The position numbers were made by a program, and so were the translations under genes. The notes below the pieces were generated by a model. That model was not told the origin of the DNA. It was given only the letters and a program-made list of their open reading frames with translations, and did no database searches. Below are positions 42,621-51,906 of a DNA stretch of 64,000 bases, piece by piece. The stretch is from positions 536,879 to 600,878 of the forward strand of contig CAVZDP010000005.1 in the NCBI GenBank assembly GCA_963774075.1, read 5' to 3'. This stretch comes from JBBQNR01 sp963774075. GTDB taxonomy: Bacteria > Actinomycetota > Thermoleophilia > Solirubrobacterales > JBBDJG01. Positions within the stretch are counted from its first letter, which is position 1. Each line of letters starts with the position of its first letter.

Positions 42621-44534
42621 GTGGGGAGGGAGTCGTCACCTAGAGGTTTTGCCACCGTCGCTCGCCGACTTGGCGCAGTTCTCGTCGTCTTGGCGTTCAC
42701 CGCCATCGCGGCCGCACCGGCCGCGGCCGCGCCGACGCACTATGTCGAGATGTCCGACGGCGCGAGCATCGCCATCAACGTGAAGGTGCCCGACCACTGC
42801 AACGCCGGAAATCCGTGTCCGACGTTCTACGAGATGTCAGGATACGAGAGCGGCTCGGACGAGGGGCAGACTCCGGCGGGCCATCTCGCGGACGCGACAG
42901 GCATCCCGTTTCCGCTCCAGACGGGCACGCGCGCGGCGCACGCCGCTCGCGTCGACGACCGCTACGTGACCGTACTCGCGAGCGTCCGCGGGACGGGCTG
43001 CTCGTCGGGCGAGTTCGATGTCTTCAGCTGGCGCTCTGCGCTCGACGGCAAGGAGGTCATCGATAAGTGGATAGCCAAGCAGCCGTGGTCGAACGGCGAC
43101 GTCGTGATCTTCGGCCACTCGTACAGCGGCTTGACCGGGATGTTGATCGCTTCGACGCGACCCGCACACCTGCGCGCCGTCACAGCGTCCGGCCTCTTCG
43201 GCGACGTCTACCGTGACATCGTCTATCCCGGAGGAGTCGCGAATTATGGCTTCCCACTCCTGTGGACGGGCGCCATACGTCCCGTCTACGACTTGGGCGG
43301 AGGGACCGCAGGCGGGGTCTATCCCGTCGAGGAGACGAGCGCACAGTGTGCAGCGAACCAGGCCGAGCGCTCGCGCACCGTCCTTGACGACCCGCTCATA
43401 CACGGGCTCGACAACACCGACAACGAGTGGTACCGCTCGCGCTCGTCCGTCAACCACATAGGCAACATCACCGTGCCCGTCCACGTGACCGGCGCCTACC
43501 AGGACGAGCAGACCGGCGGCCGCGGCCCGACGCACGTGTTCGACCGCCTGCCCACCACGGTCTCCAGACGCATAGTGCTGGTCAACGGCGAGCACGGCAC
43601 GCAGACCGAGGACCACGTCTGGAAGGACCGCATCGCGTGGATGGACTACTGGATGCTCCGCAAGCAGACCGCCGACCTGGGCATCAAGACCGGTGTGGCC
43701 AACCTTGCGAGCACGTTCGGTCCCCGGGAGCGCGTAACGAGGACGTCACGGGTGATCCTGGGCTACCAGGGCGGCGGCAAAGCCGTCGGCGAGATCCGCT
43801 CCGACGGGTACCCGCTCGGCCAGACGCGCTTCACCGACGCCTACGTGACCGGAGCCGGGAAGCTGGCGTTCCAGCCCCCGCTTGCCAGCGGCTCGTCGAC
43901 ATGGGTGAACGGCTCCAGGCGCCAGTCGTACGCGTACCAGACCGGCGTCAACACGGGCGGCGAGGTCTCGAGCCCGACCGGGCCGGACGAGGTCGAGCTG
44001 TCGATGAAGTTCAATCAGGCGACCGCGATGGCGGGACCCATCACGGCGTCGCTGTTCGTCTCCACGACCGGGATCGACACCGAGCTGTTCGTGCAGCTCC
44101 TCGACCGCTCCCCGGACGGGACTCTGCTGTACCTCAACCGAGGAATGCTGCGCGCGAGCCACCGAGCGGTCGACCCGGCTGAGTCGCAGAAGACGGCGGA
44201 CGGCCGCATCTACAGGCCGTGGCGCCCGCACGAGGGGCGCGAGGTCATCGTCCCCGGCGCAGTGAACGAGTACCTGATCGACATCTTCCCGTTCGGGCAC
44301 GTGTTCCTGCCCGGGCACGAGCTGGTCGTGAAGGTGCACGCCCCGCCGGCGGAGGACAACGACTACGCCTACGTTCAGGAGACGCCGCCAGGAGTGAACA
44401 CGCTCCACTTCGGCCCAGTGACCCGGTCGCGGTTCACGCTGCCGACCGTTCCAATGAGCGAGGTGGTCGGGTTCGAGGCTCCGACGGGCCAGTGCCCGTA
44501 CGCGTCCATGCGCTGCCTATCGGGCGGAGGCTAG
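42621..44534 (+). CDS. secreted CocE/NonD family hydrolase (X-Pro dipeptidyl-peptidase-like)
   Basis: About 637 aa from GTG 42621, after AAGGGGGTCCC. A signal peptide with Arg-rich N-region (RRLGAVLVVLAFTAIAAAPAAAA) precedes a catalytic alpha/beta hydrolase: VLASVRGTGCSSGEFDVFS, then nucleophile Ser in VVIFGHSYSGLTGMLI and late His in VLVNGEHGTQTED. The C-terminal third is a jelly-roll PepX_C-like domain (ATAMAGPITASLFVSTTGID, LPGHELVVKVHAP). The family hydrolyses esters or X-Pro dipeptides. A TAT-type export is possible but the twin-Arg context is not classical. The following 287-base gap holds a weak GGTGTCC/GGACACC inverted repeat and nothing else I recognise. Confidence 0.83.
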   Translation: MGRESSPRGFATVARRLGAVLVVLAFTAIAAAPAAAAPTHYVEMSDGASIAINVKVPDHCNAGNPCPTFYEMSGYESGSDEGQTPAGHLADATGIPFPLQTGTRAAHAARVDDRYVTVLASVRGTGCSSGEFDVFSWRSALDGKEVIDKWIAKQPWSNGDVVIFGHSYSGLTGMLIASTRPAHLRAVTASGLFGDVYRDIVYPGGVANYGFPLLWTGAIRPVYDLGGGTAGGVYPVEETSAQCAANQAERSRTVLDDPLIHGLDNTDNEWYRSRSSVNHIGNITVPVHVTGAYQDEQTGGRGPTHVFDRLPTTVSRRIVLVNGEHGTQTEDHVWKDRIAWMDYWMLRKQTADLGIKTGVANLASTFGPRERVTRTSRVILGYQGGGKAVGEIRSDGYPLGQTRFTDAYVTGAGKLAFQPPLASGSSTWVNGSRRQSYAYQTGVNTGGEVSSPTGPDEVELSMKFNQATAMAGPITASLFVSTTGIDTELFVQLLDRSPDGTLLYLNRGMLRASHRAVDPAESQKTADGRIYRPWRPHEGREVIVPGAVNEYLIDIFPFGHVFLPGHELVVKVHAPPAEDNDYAYVQETPPGVNTLHFGPVTRSRFTLPTVPMSEVVGFEAPTGQCPYASMRCLSGGG

Positions 44535-44821
44535 ATCTGGGCTAGCCGTCGATGCCTGGAGCCAGGTGTCCTCGACCACCCTGTCGGGGACACCGCGGGC
44601 CTATCAGTACTGCACTTCATGGGGCCGTACATAACTTGGCTCATCCCGGCCCGCCGGCCTAAAGAGTAGGCAACGAATGTCCGATGGGTCCTTGGAGACC
44701 GCCAAGCACGTCTGCTGGCGCTGGGCAGAGCATGTTGCCGGGGCGGTAATCGCCAGTTCAGACGTGCATGTCTATGCGTTTACCGGACACTGACGAGCGC
44801 CTCACAGGTGGTGGATAGCTC

Positions 44822-46843
44822 GTGGGATCGATTCGAGTCGCCCGCATTCAAGCGTCTCCCCTCAGCGCTCTCGACACTTATCTGCTGACGGTCACGCTCG
44901 TTGGCTTAGCTCTGCTCGCGACCGTTGCCGTCGAGGGCGCCTCGAGCTTCCTGCCGACAGCTCCGCCCGAGTTCTGGGCGTTCGCCGGTCTCGTCGTCGT
45001 TGGCCAGATGCTGACGATCAAGGTTCGCGGTTACGACGAGATCACGAGCTCGACCGCCTTCGTGTACGCGCTCCTGCTGCTGTTCGGCACGACGGCGGCC
45101 GTGCTCGCGCAGATGGTCTCGAGCCTCCTGACCAGCGTGCGTGATCGCAAGCCGGTGCTGGAGGCGAGCTTCGTGCTCGCCCACCAGACGATCTCCGTCG
45201 TGGTCGCCGGCACTCTGCTGTCGTCCTTGACCGACCTACCCCGGGCCGACGCGTCTCCCCCGATCGAGCCGTTCGAGGTCCCGGTGCTGTTCGTCGCCGG
45301 TGGAGCGTATTTCTTTACCACCAACCTCTTGGCCTACGTGGGCCCGGGGATCATCAAGGGGGAGTCGCTGCGAGCGATTCTTCACCGCGATCTGACGCTG
45401 CAGGTGCTGACCGCGGCGGTCTTCATCAGCCTGGCTCCGATCATCCTCATCGCGGCGCATCTCGACCTCTCTCTCTGCCTGCTCCTCCTGCTCCCGATGA
45501 TCGCCATCTACAAGGGCGGGCGGGAGGCGGTCATAAACGAGCACCGCTCCACGCACGACCTGCTCACGGGCCTGCCGAACCGGGTGCTCTTCGCAGACCG
45601 CATCGATCAGGCGGTGAAGCTTGCGGAGCGCGACGGCAGGTCGGTCGCGGTCCTCTTCATGGACCTCGACCACTTCAAGGAGATCAACGACACGCTCGGT
45701 CATCGCCATGGCGACCTCGTCCTGCGCACGCTCGGCCCCCGGCTCGGGGAGGTGCTGCGCGACAGCGACACGGTCGCGAGACTCGGAGGCGACGAGTTGG
45801 GCGTCCTGCTTCCCGAGGCCACTCCAGAGCAGGCGTGCCACGTCGCCAGCAAGATCCTGGAGGCTCTCAAGCAGCCGCTCCGAACGGAGGGGCTGACGTT
45901 GCAGGTGGGCGCGAGCATCGGCATTGCGTGCTACCCCACGCATGGTGATGACGTCACCAAGTTGCTTCAACGCTCGGATGCGGCCATGTCAGTGGCCAAG
46001 CAGAACCGCAACGGCTACGAGGTCTACAGCGACGACCGCGAAACCCAGAGCGCGCAGCGGGTGCTGCTCGCAAGCGACCTGCGCCACGCGGTCGACGCGG
46101 GAACGTTCGTGCTCGAGTACCAGCCCCTGATGGACCTTCGGTCGCGAAAGGTGGTCGGCGTCGAAGCCCTCGCACGCTGGATGCACGAGGAGCGCGGCTT
46201 GGTAGCACCGGGGGAGTTCATCCCCATCGCCGAGCAGATCGGGGTCATCAAGCCTCTTACGATGCGGCTTCTCGGCCAGGCCATCGACCAGTGGCGGACC
46301 TGGGAGGCGGAGGGCGCGGACCTCGTGCTGGGAGTGAACATCTCCGCCCGCCACCTGATGAGCCGCGACTTCGCCCAGGAGATCGAGGAGTTGCTCGAGT
46401 CCTCGGGCATCGCGCCGCCTCGCCTCAAGCTCGAGATCACCGAGACCACGATCATGGCGGACCCTGGCCTTGCCGAGGAGATCGTGCGTGCGCTCAGCGC
46501 GCTCGGGGTGAAGCTGGCGATCGACGACTTCGGGACCGGCTACTCGTCCCTTGCCTATCTGAAGCGGCTTTCGGTCGACGAGCTCAAGATCGATCGCTCC
46601 TTCGTCGTGGACATGCACGAGAGCGAGAGCTCCGCCGTCATCGTCCGCAGCATCATCCAGCTCGCGAACAACCTCGGCCTCGAGGCCGTCGCGGAAGGAG
46701 TGGAGAACGCGGCAGCCCTAGAGGCGCTCGACGATCTCGGGTGCAAGATGGCCCAGGGTTACTTCGTGAGCCGGCCGCTCGGCGGAGACGATGTCGTCCC
46801 GTGGCTCGCGCAGTCCTCAGCGACGCTCGGCTCGCCTCTCTAG
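44822..46843 (+). CDS. membrane GGDEF-EAL protein
   Basis: A 673-aa protein from GTG 44822. Residues about 18-235 contain six to eight hydrophobic segments forming a membrane sensor (MASE-like). The GGDEF domain (about 240-405) has DLLTGLPNRVLFADR and LFMDLDHFKEINDTLG, but its active-site motif is LGGDELGV, Leu in place of Phe, so cyclase activity may be altered. The EAL domain (about 420-665) has VEALARWMHE, LEITETTIMAD, IDDFGTGYSSLAYLKR, KIDRSFV and EGVEN, all intact. A phosphodiesterase with a regulatory GGDEL domain, or a dual enzyme, is likely. Confidence 0.92.
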   Translation: MGSIRVARIQASPLSALDTYLLTVTLVGLALLATVAVEGASSFLPTAPPEFWAFAGLVVVGQMLTIKVRGYDEITSSTAFVYALLLLFGTTAAVLAQMVSSLLTSVRDRKPVLEASFVLAHQTISVVVAGTLLSSLTDLPRADASPPIEPFEVPVLFVAGGAYFFTTNLLAYVGPGIIKGESLRAILHRDLTLQVLTAAVFISLAPIILIAAHLDLSLCLLLLLPMIAIYKGGREAVINEHRSTHDLLTGLPNRVLFADRIDQAVKLAERDGRSVAVLFMDLDHFKEINDTLGHRHGDLVLRTLGPRLGEVLRDSDTVARLGGDELGVLLPEATPEQACHVASKILEALKQPLRTEGLTLQVGASIGIACYPTHGDDVTKLLQRSDAAMSVAKQNRNGYEVYSDDRETQSAQRVLLASDLRHAVDAGTFVLEYQPLMDLRSRKVVGVEALARWMHEERGLVAPGEFIPIAEQIGVIKPLTMRLLGQAIDQWRTWEAEGADLVLGVNISARHLMSRDFAQEIEELLESSGIAPPRLKLEITETTIMADPGLAEEIVRALSALGVKLAIDDFGTGYSSLAYLKRLSVDELKIDRSFVVDMHESESSAVIVRSIIQLANNLGLEAVAEGVENAAALEALDDLGCKMAQGYFVSRPLGGDDVVPWLAQSSATLGSPL

Positions 46844-46857
46844 ACGTTCTACCTGTA

Positions 46858-47637
46858 TCAGCGCAGGATCCGTGCCGCGATGCCCTCGATCGTCTCCTCG
46901 CCGTAGGCCATTGAGGGACTGTCCCGTGTGAGGACAGCCAGCGCGATCCGTTTGCCGCCGCGTTTGGGCTCAAGGAGGGCGACCTGGTGGGTGATGCCCG
47001 GGACCCAGCCGCCCTTGAAGAAGGCTTTCAGGTTCTTGCGGCGCGCAACCGGCGCGATGCCCCAGCGTTGCCCCTTTGTGATCGAGGACAGCAGCTTGCG
47101 CGCGTAGCTCCTGTGAGCGCGAGGCACAAGCTTGTCGATGCGCAGGAAGAAGCGGGCTTGGTCGGCGGCGGTGATCTGCGACACCCCCCAGGGGCTGGCG
47201 GGCGTGAACTTCCTCATTCCCGCCGCGCGCGCGACCCTACGCAGGCCGTGGGCGCCGATCTGCGCATAGATCGTGCTCGCCGCTGCATTGTCGGACGTGG
47301 TGATCATCGGCCGCAGGCGCTGTCGCTCCGTTTCGCTCAGGTGTCGTTTCCCGGCGCGGCGCAGGACTGACACGAGCATCATTGCTTTCACGACGCTTGC
47401 CGAGCGAAAGCGCGTCGTACGTCGCAGCCCGCGCACGCGTTTTCCGTGCTCGTCGAGGACGGCGAATGCGACCGCTCCTTCCCGCGAGCGGGCAAAGCGC
47501 TGGGCAGCCTTGATTCCTATGGCGGTCGCCAGCGGCTTCCCCTCGCGAGCATCGACCGCTCGGGCCAGGACGCCGACGGGAACGATCGCCCCGAGCAGCA
47601 GCACGATGACGGCGATCCTCGACATGCCGCATCCCAT
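46858..47637 (-). CDS. serine beta-lactamase-like (class A fold) secreted protein
   Basis: A 259-aa protein with a signal peptide (IAVIVLLLGAIVPVGVLA). The DD-peptidase/beta-lactamase motifs are SxxK in RSASVVKAMMLVS, SDN in MITTSDNAAASTIYA and KxG in FFKGGWVPG. The class A omega-loop Glu (ExxLN) that deacylates beta-lactams is not evident. It may therefore be a carboxypeptidase, esterase or penicillin-binding-like enzyme rather than a resistance enzyme. ATG 47625 is an alternative start. It is convergent with the GGDEF-EAL gene. Confidence 0.75.
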   Translation of the reverse strand: MGCGMSRIAVIVLLLGAIVPVGVLARAVDAREGKPLATAIGIKAAQRFARSREGAVAFAVLDEHGKRVRGLRRTTRFRSASVVKAMMLVSVLRRAGKRHLSETERQRLRPMITTSDNAAASTIYAQIGAHGLRRVARAAGMRKFTPASPWGVSQITAADQARFFLRIDKLVPRAHRSYARKLLSSITKGQRWGIAPVARRKNLKAFFKGGWVPGITHQVALLEPKRGGKRIALAVLTRDSPSMAYGEETIEGIAARILR

Positions 47638-47717
47638 CTAATACCTGACGGATCGGCTGTAATGAGCAGGAACGGGCTGTCTTTTGGCGGCCGCTAGGAC
47701 ACGACCCGGGAGGCACC

Positions 47718-48116
47718 ATGAGCAATGTCGAAAGCATTCAAGCGTTGTACGAGGCCTTCGGGCGCGGCGACGTACCCGCCATTCTCGACCCGCTCGCCGA
47801 CGATGTTCAGTGGGACCAGGACGCGCCTGGATACGGGATACCGATTTACGAACCGGGTACGGGCAAGGACCACGCGCAGCGCTTCTTCGAAAACGTTCAG
47901 AGGGATCTCGAGTTCCTGCGATTCGAGCCGAGGAACTTCCTCAGCGGAGGAAACCAGGTCGCCGTGCCGATCGACATCGAGGTCAAGGTGAAGCCGACCG
48001 GCAAAGTCGTTGAAGCGCTCGAGGTCCACTTGTGGACGTTCGGCGACGACGGCAAGGTGAGCCGCTTCTTCCACTGCATCGATCGCCACGCCTTCGTCTT
48101 GGCCTACGGCCTTTGA
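47718..48116 (+). CDS. SnoaL/NTF2-like protein
   Basis: A 132-aa protein with GGGAGGCACC before the ATG. It begins SNVESIQALYEAFGRGDVPA, followed by ILDPLADDVQWDQDAPGYG and strands NQVAVPIDIEVKVKPTG and EVHLWTFGDDGKVSRFFHCI, a clear SnoaL-like fold. It is more divergent from the 50-57 kb paralogues than they are from each other. Its last 13 bases overlap the convergent MMPL gene. Ligand unknown. Confidence 0.75.
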   Translation: MSNVESIQALYEAFGRGDVPAILDPLADDVQWDQDAPGYGIPIYEPGTGKDHAQRFFENVQRDLEFLRFEPRNFLSGGNQVAVPIDIEVKVKPTGKVVEALEVHLWTFGDDGKVSRFFHCIDRHAFVLAYGL

Positions 48117-50290
48117 GTTGAACCGGTGAGCGGGGCCCTCGGGTGCTCGCCGGTCTCCTCGTGCAGCGCGCCGCCGCCCGCGGCGGTCGACGGCCACCAG
48201 ATCTTGTCCCCGATCAGCTCCACCGCGGCCGGGACCATGATCGTGCGCACGATGAAGGTGTCGAGCAGGATCCCGAGCGCGACCATGAAGCCGAGATCGA
48301 AGGTGTAGGTGACAGGGAGAGTCATCAGCACCGAGAAGGTGCCGGCGAGGATGATCCCGGCGCTGGTGATCACAGGGCCCGTGGCGGAGAGCGCGCGCAG
48401 CATGCCCTCGCGGGTGCCGTGGCGCCGTGCCTCCTCGCGCACGCGCGCCATCAGGAAGATCGTGTAGTCGATCCCGAGCGCGACAAGGAAGATGAAGGCA
48501 AAGGTTGGGATCGAGGCGTCGAAGCCAGCGTCGCCGACGACGAACCGTATGAACAGGACAGAGAGCCCGAGGGTGCAGAGGAAGGAAAGCAGCACGCTGG
48601 CGATCAGCACCAGCGGGGCGACCAGCGCCCGCAGCAGGATCGCGAGGATGATCGCGATCACCAGCAGCGCAATCGGCGCGATCAGGCGCAGATCGGATTC
48701 GACCGCCTGGTCGAAGTCATATTGGATTGCGGTGCCGCCCCCCACCAGGGCGGTCACGCCCGGGCCCAGGTCATCGACGCTGTCGCGGATGTCGGGCACG
48801 ACGTTGAGCGCCGGCTTGGTATAGGGGTCGTTTTCGAGCACGACGTCGATCGTGGCCATGCTGCCGTCCTTGGAGGTCCTGCCGGTAGGCGTTGCCGACG
48901 CCACGCCCGGTACACGCTCCAACGCTCGTTCAGCGGCCGCGATGTCCTCAGGCCTGACCTTGCCGTCCTCGCGCTCGACGAGAACGGTGGTCGGGGCGAG
49001 CAGGCCCGCGGGGAACGACTTCTCGAGCAACTCGAACGCCTCGACGCTTTCCACCGACTTCTTGAAGAAGGTCGTCGTCGAGTAGTCGACCTTGTAGGCG
49101 AGCAACCCGAGCGAGCCGGCGACGAAGGCGATCACGGTCACGGCCAGGGCGAGCGCGGGCCGGGCGAGGACGCGATCGCCGATCCGCCTCCACACACCCT
49201 GGCGAACCTCCAAGGCATGCTCGGGGTCGAACTCCACCGTGGAGCGCCGCGGCCAGAAACCGGTGCGTCCGAAGATCGTCAGCAGCGCCGGCAACAGGGT
49301 GAGCCCGGCCACCATCCCGCAGGCGACGCCGATCGCCGCCACCGGCCCAAGCGTGGAGGTGAGGCGGGCATCGGCGAGCGCCAGCGTGAGCATCGCGAGC
49401 GTGACGGTGAGACCGCTGGCGAGGATCGTCGGGCCGGTGCGCGCGAGCGCGCGCGCCATCGCGTCGTGCTTGTCCTCGAGCCGGCGCAGCTCCTCGCGAT
49501 AGCGGGACACGAGCAGCAGGCAATAGTCAGTCCCCACGCCGAACATGAGGACGACGAGGATCGTCGTCCCATTGGAGGAGACCGTCGCGCCCGATTCTGC
49601 GTACAGGTAGACGAATGCCGTTGCCACCGTGTACGCAAAGAAGACGACGAGCAGCGGCGTCAGCGCGACCAGGACGGCCCGGTAGATCGCGCCCAGCAGC
49701 ACCAGCACCAGGAGCACCGTGGCCAGGAGCAGCTTCGTGTCTAGCTCGCCGAAGACCTCCTCCGCGTCGGCGCTGAAGCCAAGGTCGCCCGTGAGGAGGA
49801 TTCGCATCCCGTCGCTCTCGTCCCCGGTGACCTCGCGCACCTTCTTGCCCCAGTCCGCCGCCTTGTCGAAGTCGGTGGGGACGATCAGAACCGTGTAGGC
49901 GACGTCTCCCTCGGGGGAGACGAGCGTCTTCGGAGCTCCGCGCGCGAACGGAACGGTGGGCGGCTGGGCGAGGGGAAGATCCTCGCCGGGCAGGGCATCG
50001 AGCGTCTGAGCGTGCTGGGCGATCGTGCGCTTGTCGGCCTGGGTCAGGCCCCCCTCGCGCTGGTAGACGATCAGCCCCTGTGTGGTCTCGCCCGCGTCGA
50101 ACTGCTCGTCGAGCAGCTTGACCACGTCCGTCGACTCGGCGCTCTCGGGTAGGAAGGAGGTGGTGTCGTCCTCGGTCTTGTCGGAGAGCTTCGAGCCGAG
50201 CGGCATCAGCGCGGCGAAGGCGACGATCCATATAGCGAGCACCACCCACTTGGTGCGGCGGCCGGCGATGAAGGATGCGAGAGGGCTCAT
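48104..50290 (-). CDS. MMPL/RND family membrane transporter
   Basis: About 728 aa with twelve hydrophobic segments in two similar halves, each an RND-type unit with a large external loop after the first helix. Motif regions are VGTDYCLLLVSRYREEL in the first half and LGIDYTIFLMARVREEA in the second, the GxxxDY motif used for proton coupling in MMPL proteins. It probably exports lipids or other hydrophobic compounds. The start at ATG 50290 avoids the weak TTG 50311. It lies just outside the tRNA-Val-bounded island, so a role in exporting the island's peptide is possible but unproven. Confidence 0.88.
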   Translation of the reverse strand: MSPLASFIAGRRTKWVVLAIWIVAFAALMPLGSKLSDKTEDDTTSFLPESAESTDVVKLLDEQFDAGETTQGLIVYQREGGLTQADKRTIAQHAQTLDALPGEDLPLAQPPTVPFARGAPKTLVSPEGDVAYTVLIVPTDFDKAADWGKKVREVTGDESDGMRILLTGDLGFSADAEEVFGELDTKLLLATVLLVLVLLGAIYRAVLVALTPLLVVFFAYTVATAFVYLYAESGATVSSNGTTILVVLMFGVGTDYCLLLVSRYREELRRLEDKHDAMARALARTGPTILASGLTVTLAMLTLALADARLTSTLGPVAAIGVACGMVAGLTLLPALLTIFGRTGFWPRRSTVEFDPEHALEVRQGVWRRIGDRVLARPALALAVTVIAFVAGSLGLLAYKVDYSTTTFFKKSVESVEAFELLEKSFPAGLLAPTTVLVEREDGKVRPEDIAAAERALERVPGVASATPTGRTSKDGSMATIDVVLENDPYTKPALNVVPDIRDSVDDLGPGVTALVGGGTAIQYDFDQAVESDLRLIAPIALLVIAIILAILLRALVAPLVLIASVLLSFLCTLGLSVLFIRFVVGDAGFDASIPTFAFIFLVALGIDYTIFLMARVREEARRHGTREGMLRALSATGPVITSAGIILAGTFSVLMTLPVTYTFDLGFMVALGILLDTFIVRTIMVPAAVELIGDKIWWPSTAAGGGALHEETGEHPRAPLTGSTQRP

Positions 50291-50405
50291 GCGGCGAACA
50301 CCGTGCGACAAGCTAACGGACCGCGGGCGAGGGCGACCGTCTCGGCCCCACGGTTCTCAAATAGTTAACAACCGCCCAGCGCAGAGGATTTCTGCCCGAT
50401 GGAAG

Positions 50406-50813
50406 TCAGTCGGGTAGCTGTTCCGACAGGCCCACGGCTTCGAGGGCCTCCACTCGATCCCAGAAGAACTCCAGGTAGAAGATCCTTCCCTTGCGCACCG
50501 TGTGGATCGTCGTCAAGTCCATGTTCGCTTCAGGACCACGGCCTGCGCCACGCCAGATGAATCTCACGACAACGTGGTCGGCGGCGTCGATGAAATCGCT
50601 AATCGGTTCCAGCGCGTCGGCGTCGAAGGTCTCGCGCTGTTGCTCCCACTGACGCAGGACGGCCTCGCGACCCACGATGGGCCCCGGCTCCGGCCAACCC
50701 TCGGGCATCCGGAGGATGACGTCGGGGTCGTACACCTCACGAAGCGCATTCATGTCCCCCGCGTTCCATGCCGCGAACGCGGCCTTCACAATCTCCACGT
50801 TCTCCTGCGACAT
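50406..50813 (-). CDS. SnoaL/NTF2-like protein, paralogue of the genes at 56572 and 56971
   Basis: A 135-aa protein: SQENVEIVKAAFAAWNAGDM, then VILRMPEGWPEPGPIVGREA, then LEPISDFIDAADHVVVRFIW and a closing IFYLEFFWDRVEALEAVGLS. It is very similar to two genes on the other side of the RiPP island, which are in opposite orientation. Six bases before the ATG lies GATACT, a -10-like element also found before those paralogues, suggesting conserved leaderless transcription. Function unknown. Confidence 0.8.
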   Translation of the reverse strand: MSQENVEIVKAAFAAWNAGDMNALREVYDPDVILRMPEGWPEPGPIVGREAVLRQWEQQRETFDADALEPISDFIDAADHVVVRFIWRGAGRGPEANMDLTTIHTVRKGRIFYLEFFWDRVEALEAVGLSEQLPD

Positions 50814-50871
50814 CCGCGCAGTATCCCGGCTGCGATCAGTCGTGGCTACACGGCTAAAGGGAGGTCCCTCA

Positions 50872-50943
50872 TGGGCGCGGCGGGTTTCGAACCTGCGACC
50901 TCTCGCGTGTGAAGCGAGCGCTCTCCCACTGAGCTACGCGCCC
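50872..50943 (-). tRNA. tRNA-Val (CAC)
   Basis: A 72-nt minus-strand tRNA: acceptor GGGCGCG paired with CGCGCCC, discriminator A, anticodon stem CTCGC/GCGAG with loop TTCACAC (anticodon CAC), T arm GGTTCGAAACC. A perfect TACAAT -10 box lies at 50953-50958. Its 5' 42 nt plus 6 bases of flank are duplicated exactly at 55727-55774. Confidence 0.95.
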
Positions 50944-51078
50944 TGGGCGGGCATTGTAGAGCGGGATTCTGCGCTGACCACCTCTGCGGCGGAAGCCTCA
51001 GAATCCGCGTTGGTGCCCAAAGCCGCAACCCCGCGGCACAAGAGGCATAGATGAACGGACCGGGCGTCGGGGGAACGT

Positions 51079-51885
51079 CTAACGGTCGCGAACCGTCTCT
51101 GTCGGCTCCGCGCGGTGAACTTCGCGACTCGCCTTCGGCGCTCCGCAGCAGATCATGTAGAGCGCTGTCTCGTCCGGCTCGAGGCCGAGCAGGCCGTTCA
51201 GCTCGTGGTCGTAGAAGCCGCCGATCGGAACCACTCCGAGGCCAAGCGCAGCAGCGCAGAGGCAGAAGTTCTGCCCGAGGTGGCCCGCCTCGAGCAAGAT
51301 GTGCCGGTAGCCGCGCTGCTCGTATCTCCACATCGTCCGATCGAAGACGGCGGTGATGATGACGACGATGTTTGCGGCCTCTACCGTTTCTCGGTGGATC
51401 GCTACGTCGGCGAGCTGTGAATGCGTGAGATCCCGATGCAATGCCACCAGCTCGTGCTCCCGAACCGAATAGTGATAGAGACCGTCGGGAATATCGGTAA
51501 CCGAGCGGGTCGCTACGTAGACCTCGAGCGGATACTGCCCACCCGCTGAGGGAAAGGGCCTCTCCGCAACCGCCTCGCCTCCAGTCTCGTGATACGCGCG
51601 AACGCCAAAGCTTGCGTGAAGGAGGCGTCCCGCTACTTGGCTCTCAATCGCCGTCGGCTCGAAGAGGCGGGTTGACTTCCTATCCCGAAGCAGTTGTCCG
51701 AGCGAAGCGTCCAGCTCGAAATCTCGCCCAGGTAGCGCGTAGCGCTCATCACCCGGATGGATACGAAACGGCGGCGGGGCGTCGGCCAGGTCGGGGTCGT
51801 CGTGTCTGCGTCCGGAGCTGCCTCGCACTAACTTGGAGTGTTCGTGATAGACGCGTGCGATGTCGGGGTCGACGTACCTAGTCAT
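51079..51885 (-). CDS. SagB-type FMN-dependent dehydrogenase (azoline oxidase)
   Basis: A 268-aa nitroreductase-fold protein of the SagB/ThcOx type. Visible family features are LRDRKSTRLFEPTAIES (FMN phosphate contact), PFPSAGGQYPLEVYVATR and EAGHLGQNFCLCAAALGLG with GVVPIGGFYDHELN. In thiazole/oxazole-modified peptide systems these enzymes use FMN to oxidise azolines, made by the YcaO partner, to aromatic azoles. It starts 22 bases after the YcaO stop and is presumably the last gene of the peptide operon. No N-terminal RRE or second domain is seen; the length is near that of the catalytic core alone. Confidence 0.85.
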   Translation of the reverse strand: MTRYVDPDIARVYHEHSKLVRGSSGRRHDDPDLADAPPPFRIHPGDERYALPGRDFELDASLGQLLRDRKSTRLFEPTAIESQVAGRLLHASFGVRAYHETGGEAVAERPFPSAGGQYPLEVYVATRSVTDIPDGLYHYSVREHELVALHRDLTHSQLADVAIHRETVEAANIVVIITAVFDRTMWRYEQRGYRHILLEAGHLGQNFCLCAAALGLGVVPIGGFYDHELNGLLGLEPDETALYMICCGAPKASREVHRAEPTETVRDR

Positions 51886-51906
51886 CGACGTACTACCGAT
51901 ACCCGG

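Noticed and set aside
46858..47637. Antibiotic-resistance class A beta-lactamase
   Set aside because: SxxK, SDN and KxG are present but the omega-loop Glu is not evident, so resistance is not claimed.
48143..49744. 533-aa plus-strand ORF rich in Arg, Glu and His
   Set aside because: It is entirely antisense to the clear MMPL transporter gene and has the composition typical of high-GC shadow frames.
48104..50290. MMPL transporter as exporter of the RiPP
   Set aside because: It lies outside the tRNA-Val repeat and is separated from the cluster by a SnoaL gene and the tRNA; neighbourhood alone is weak evidence.
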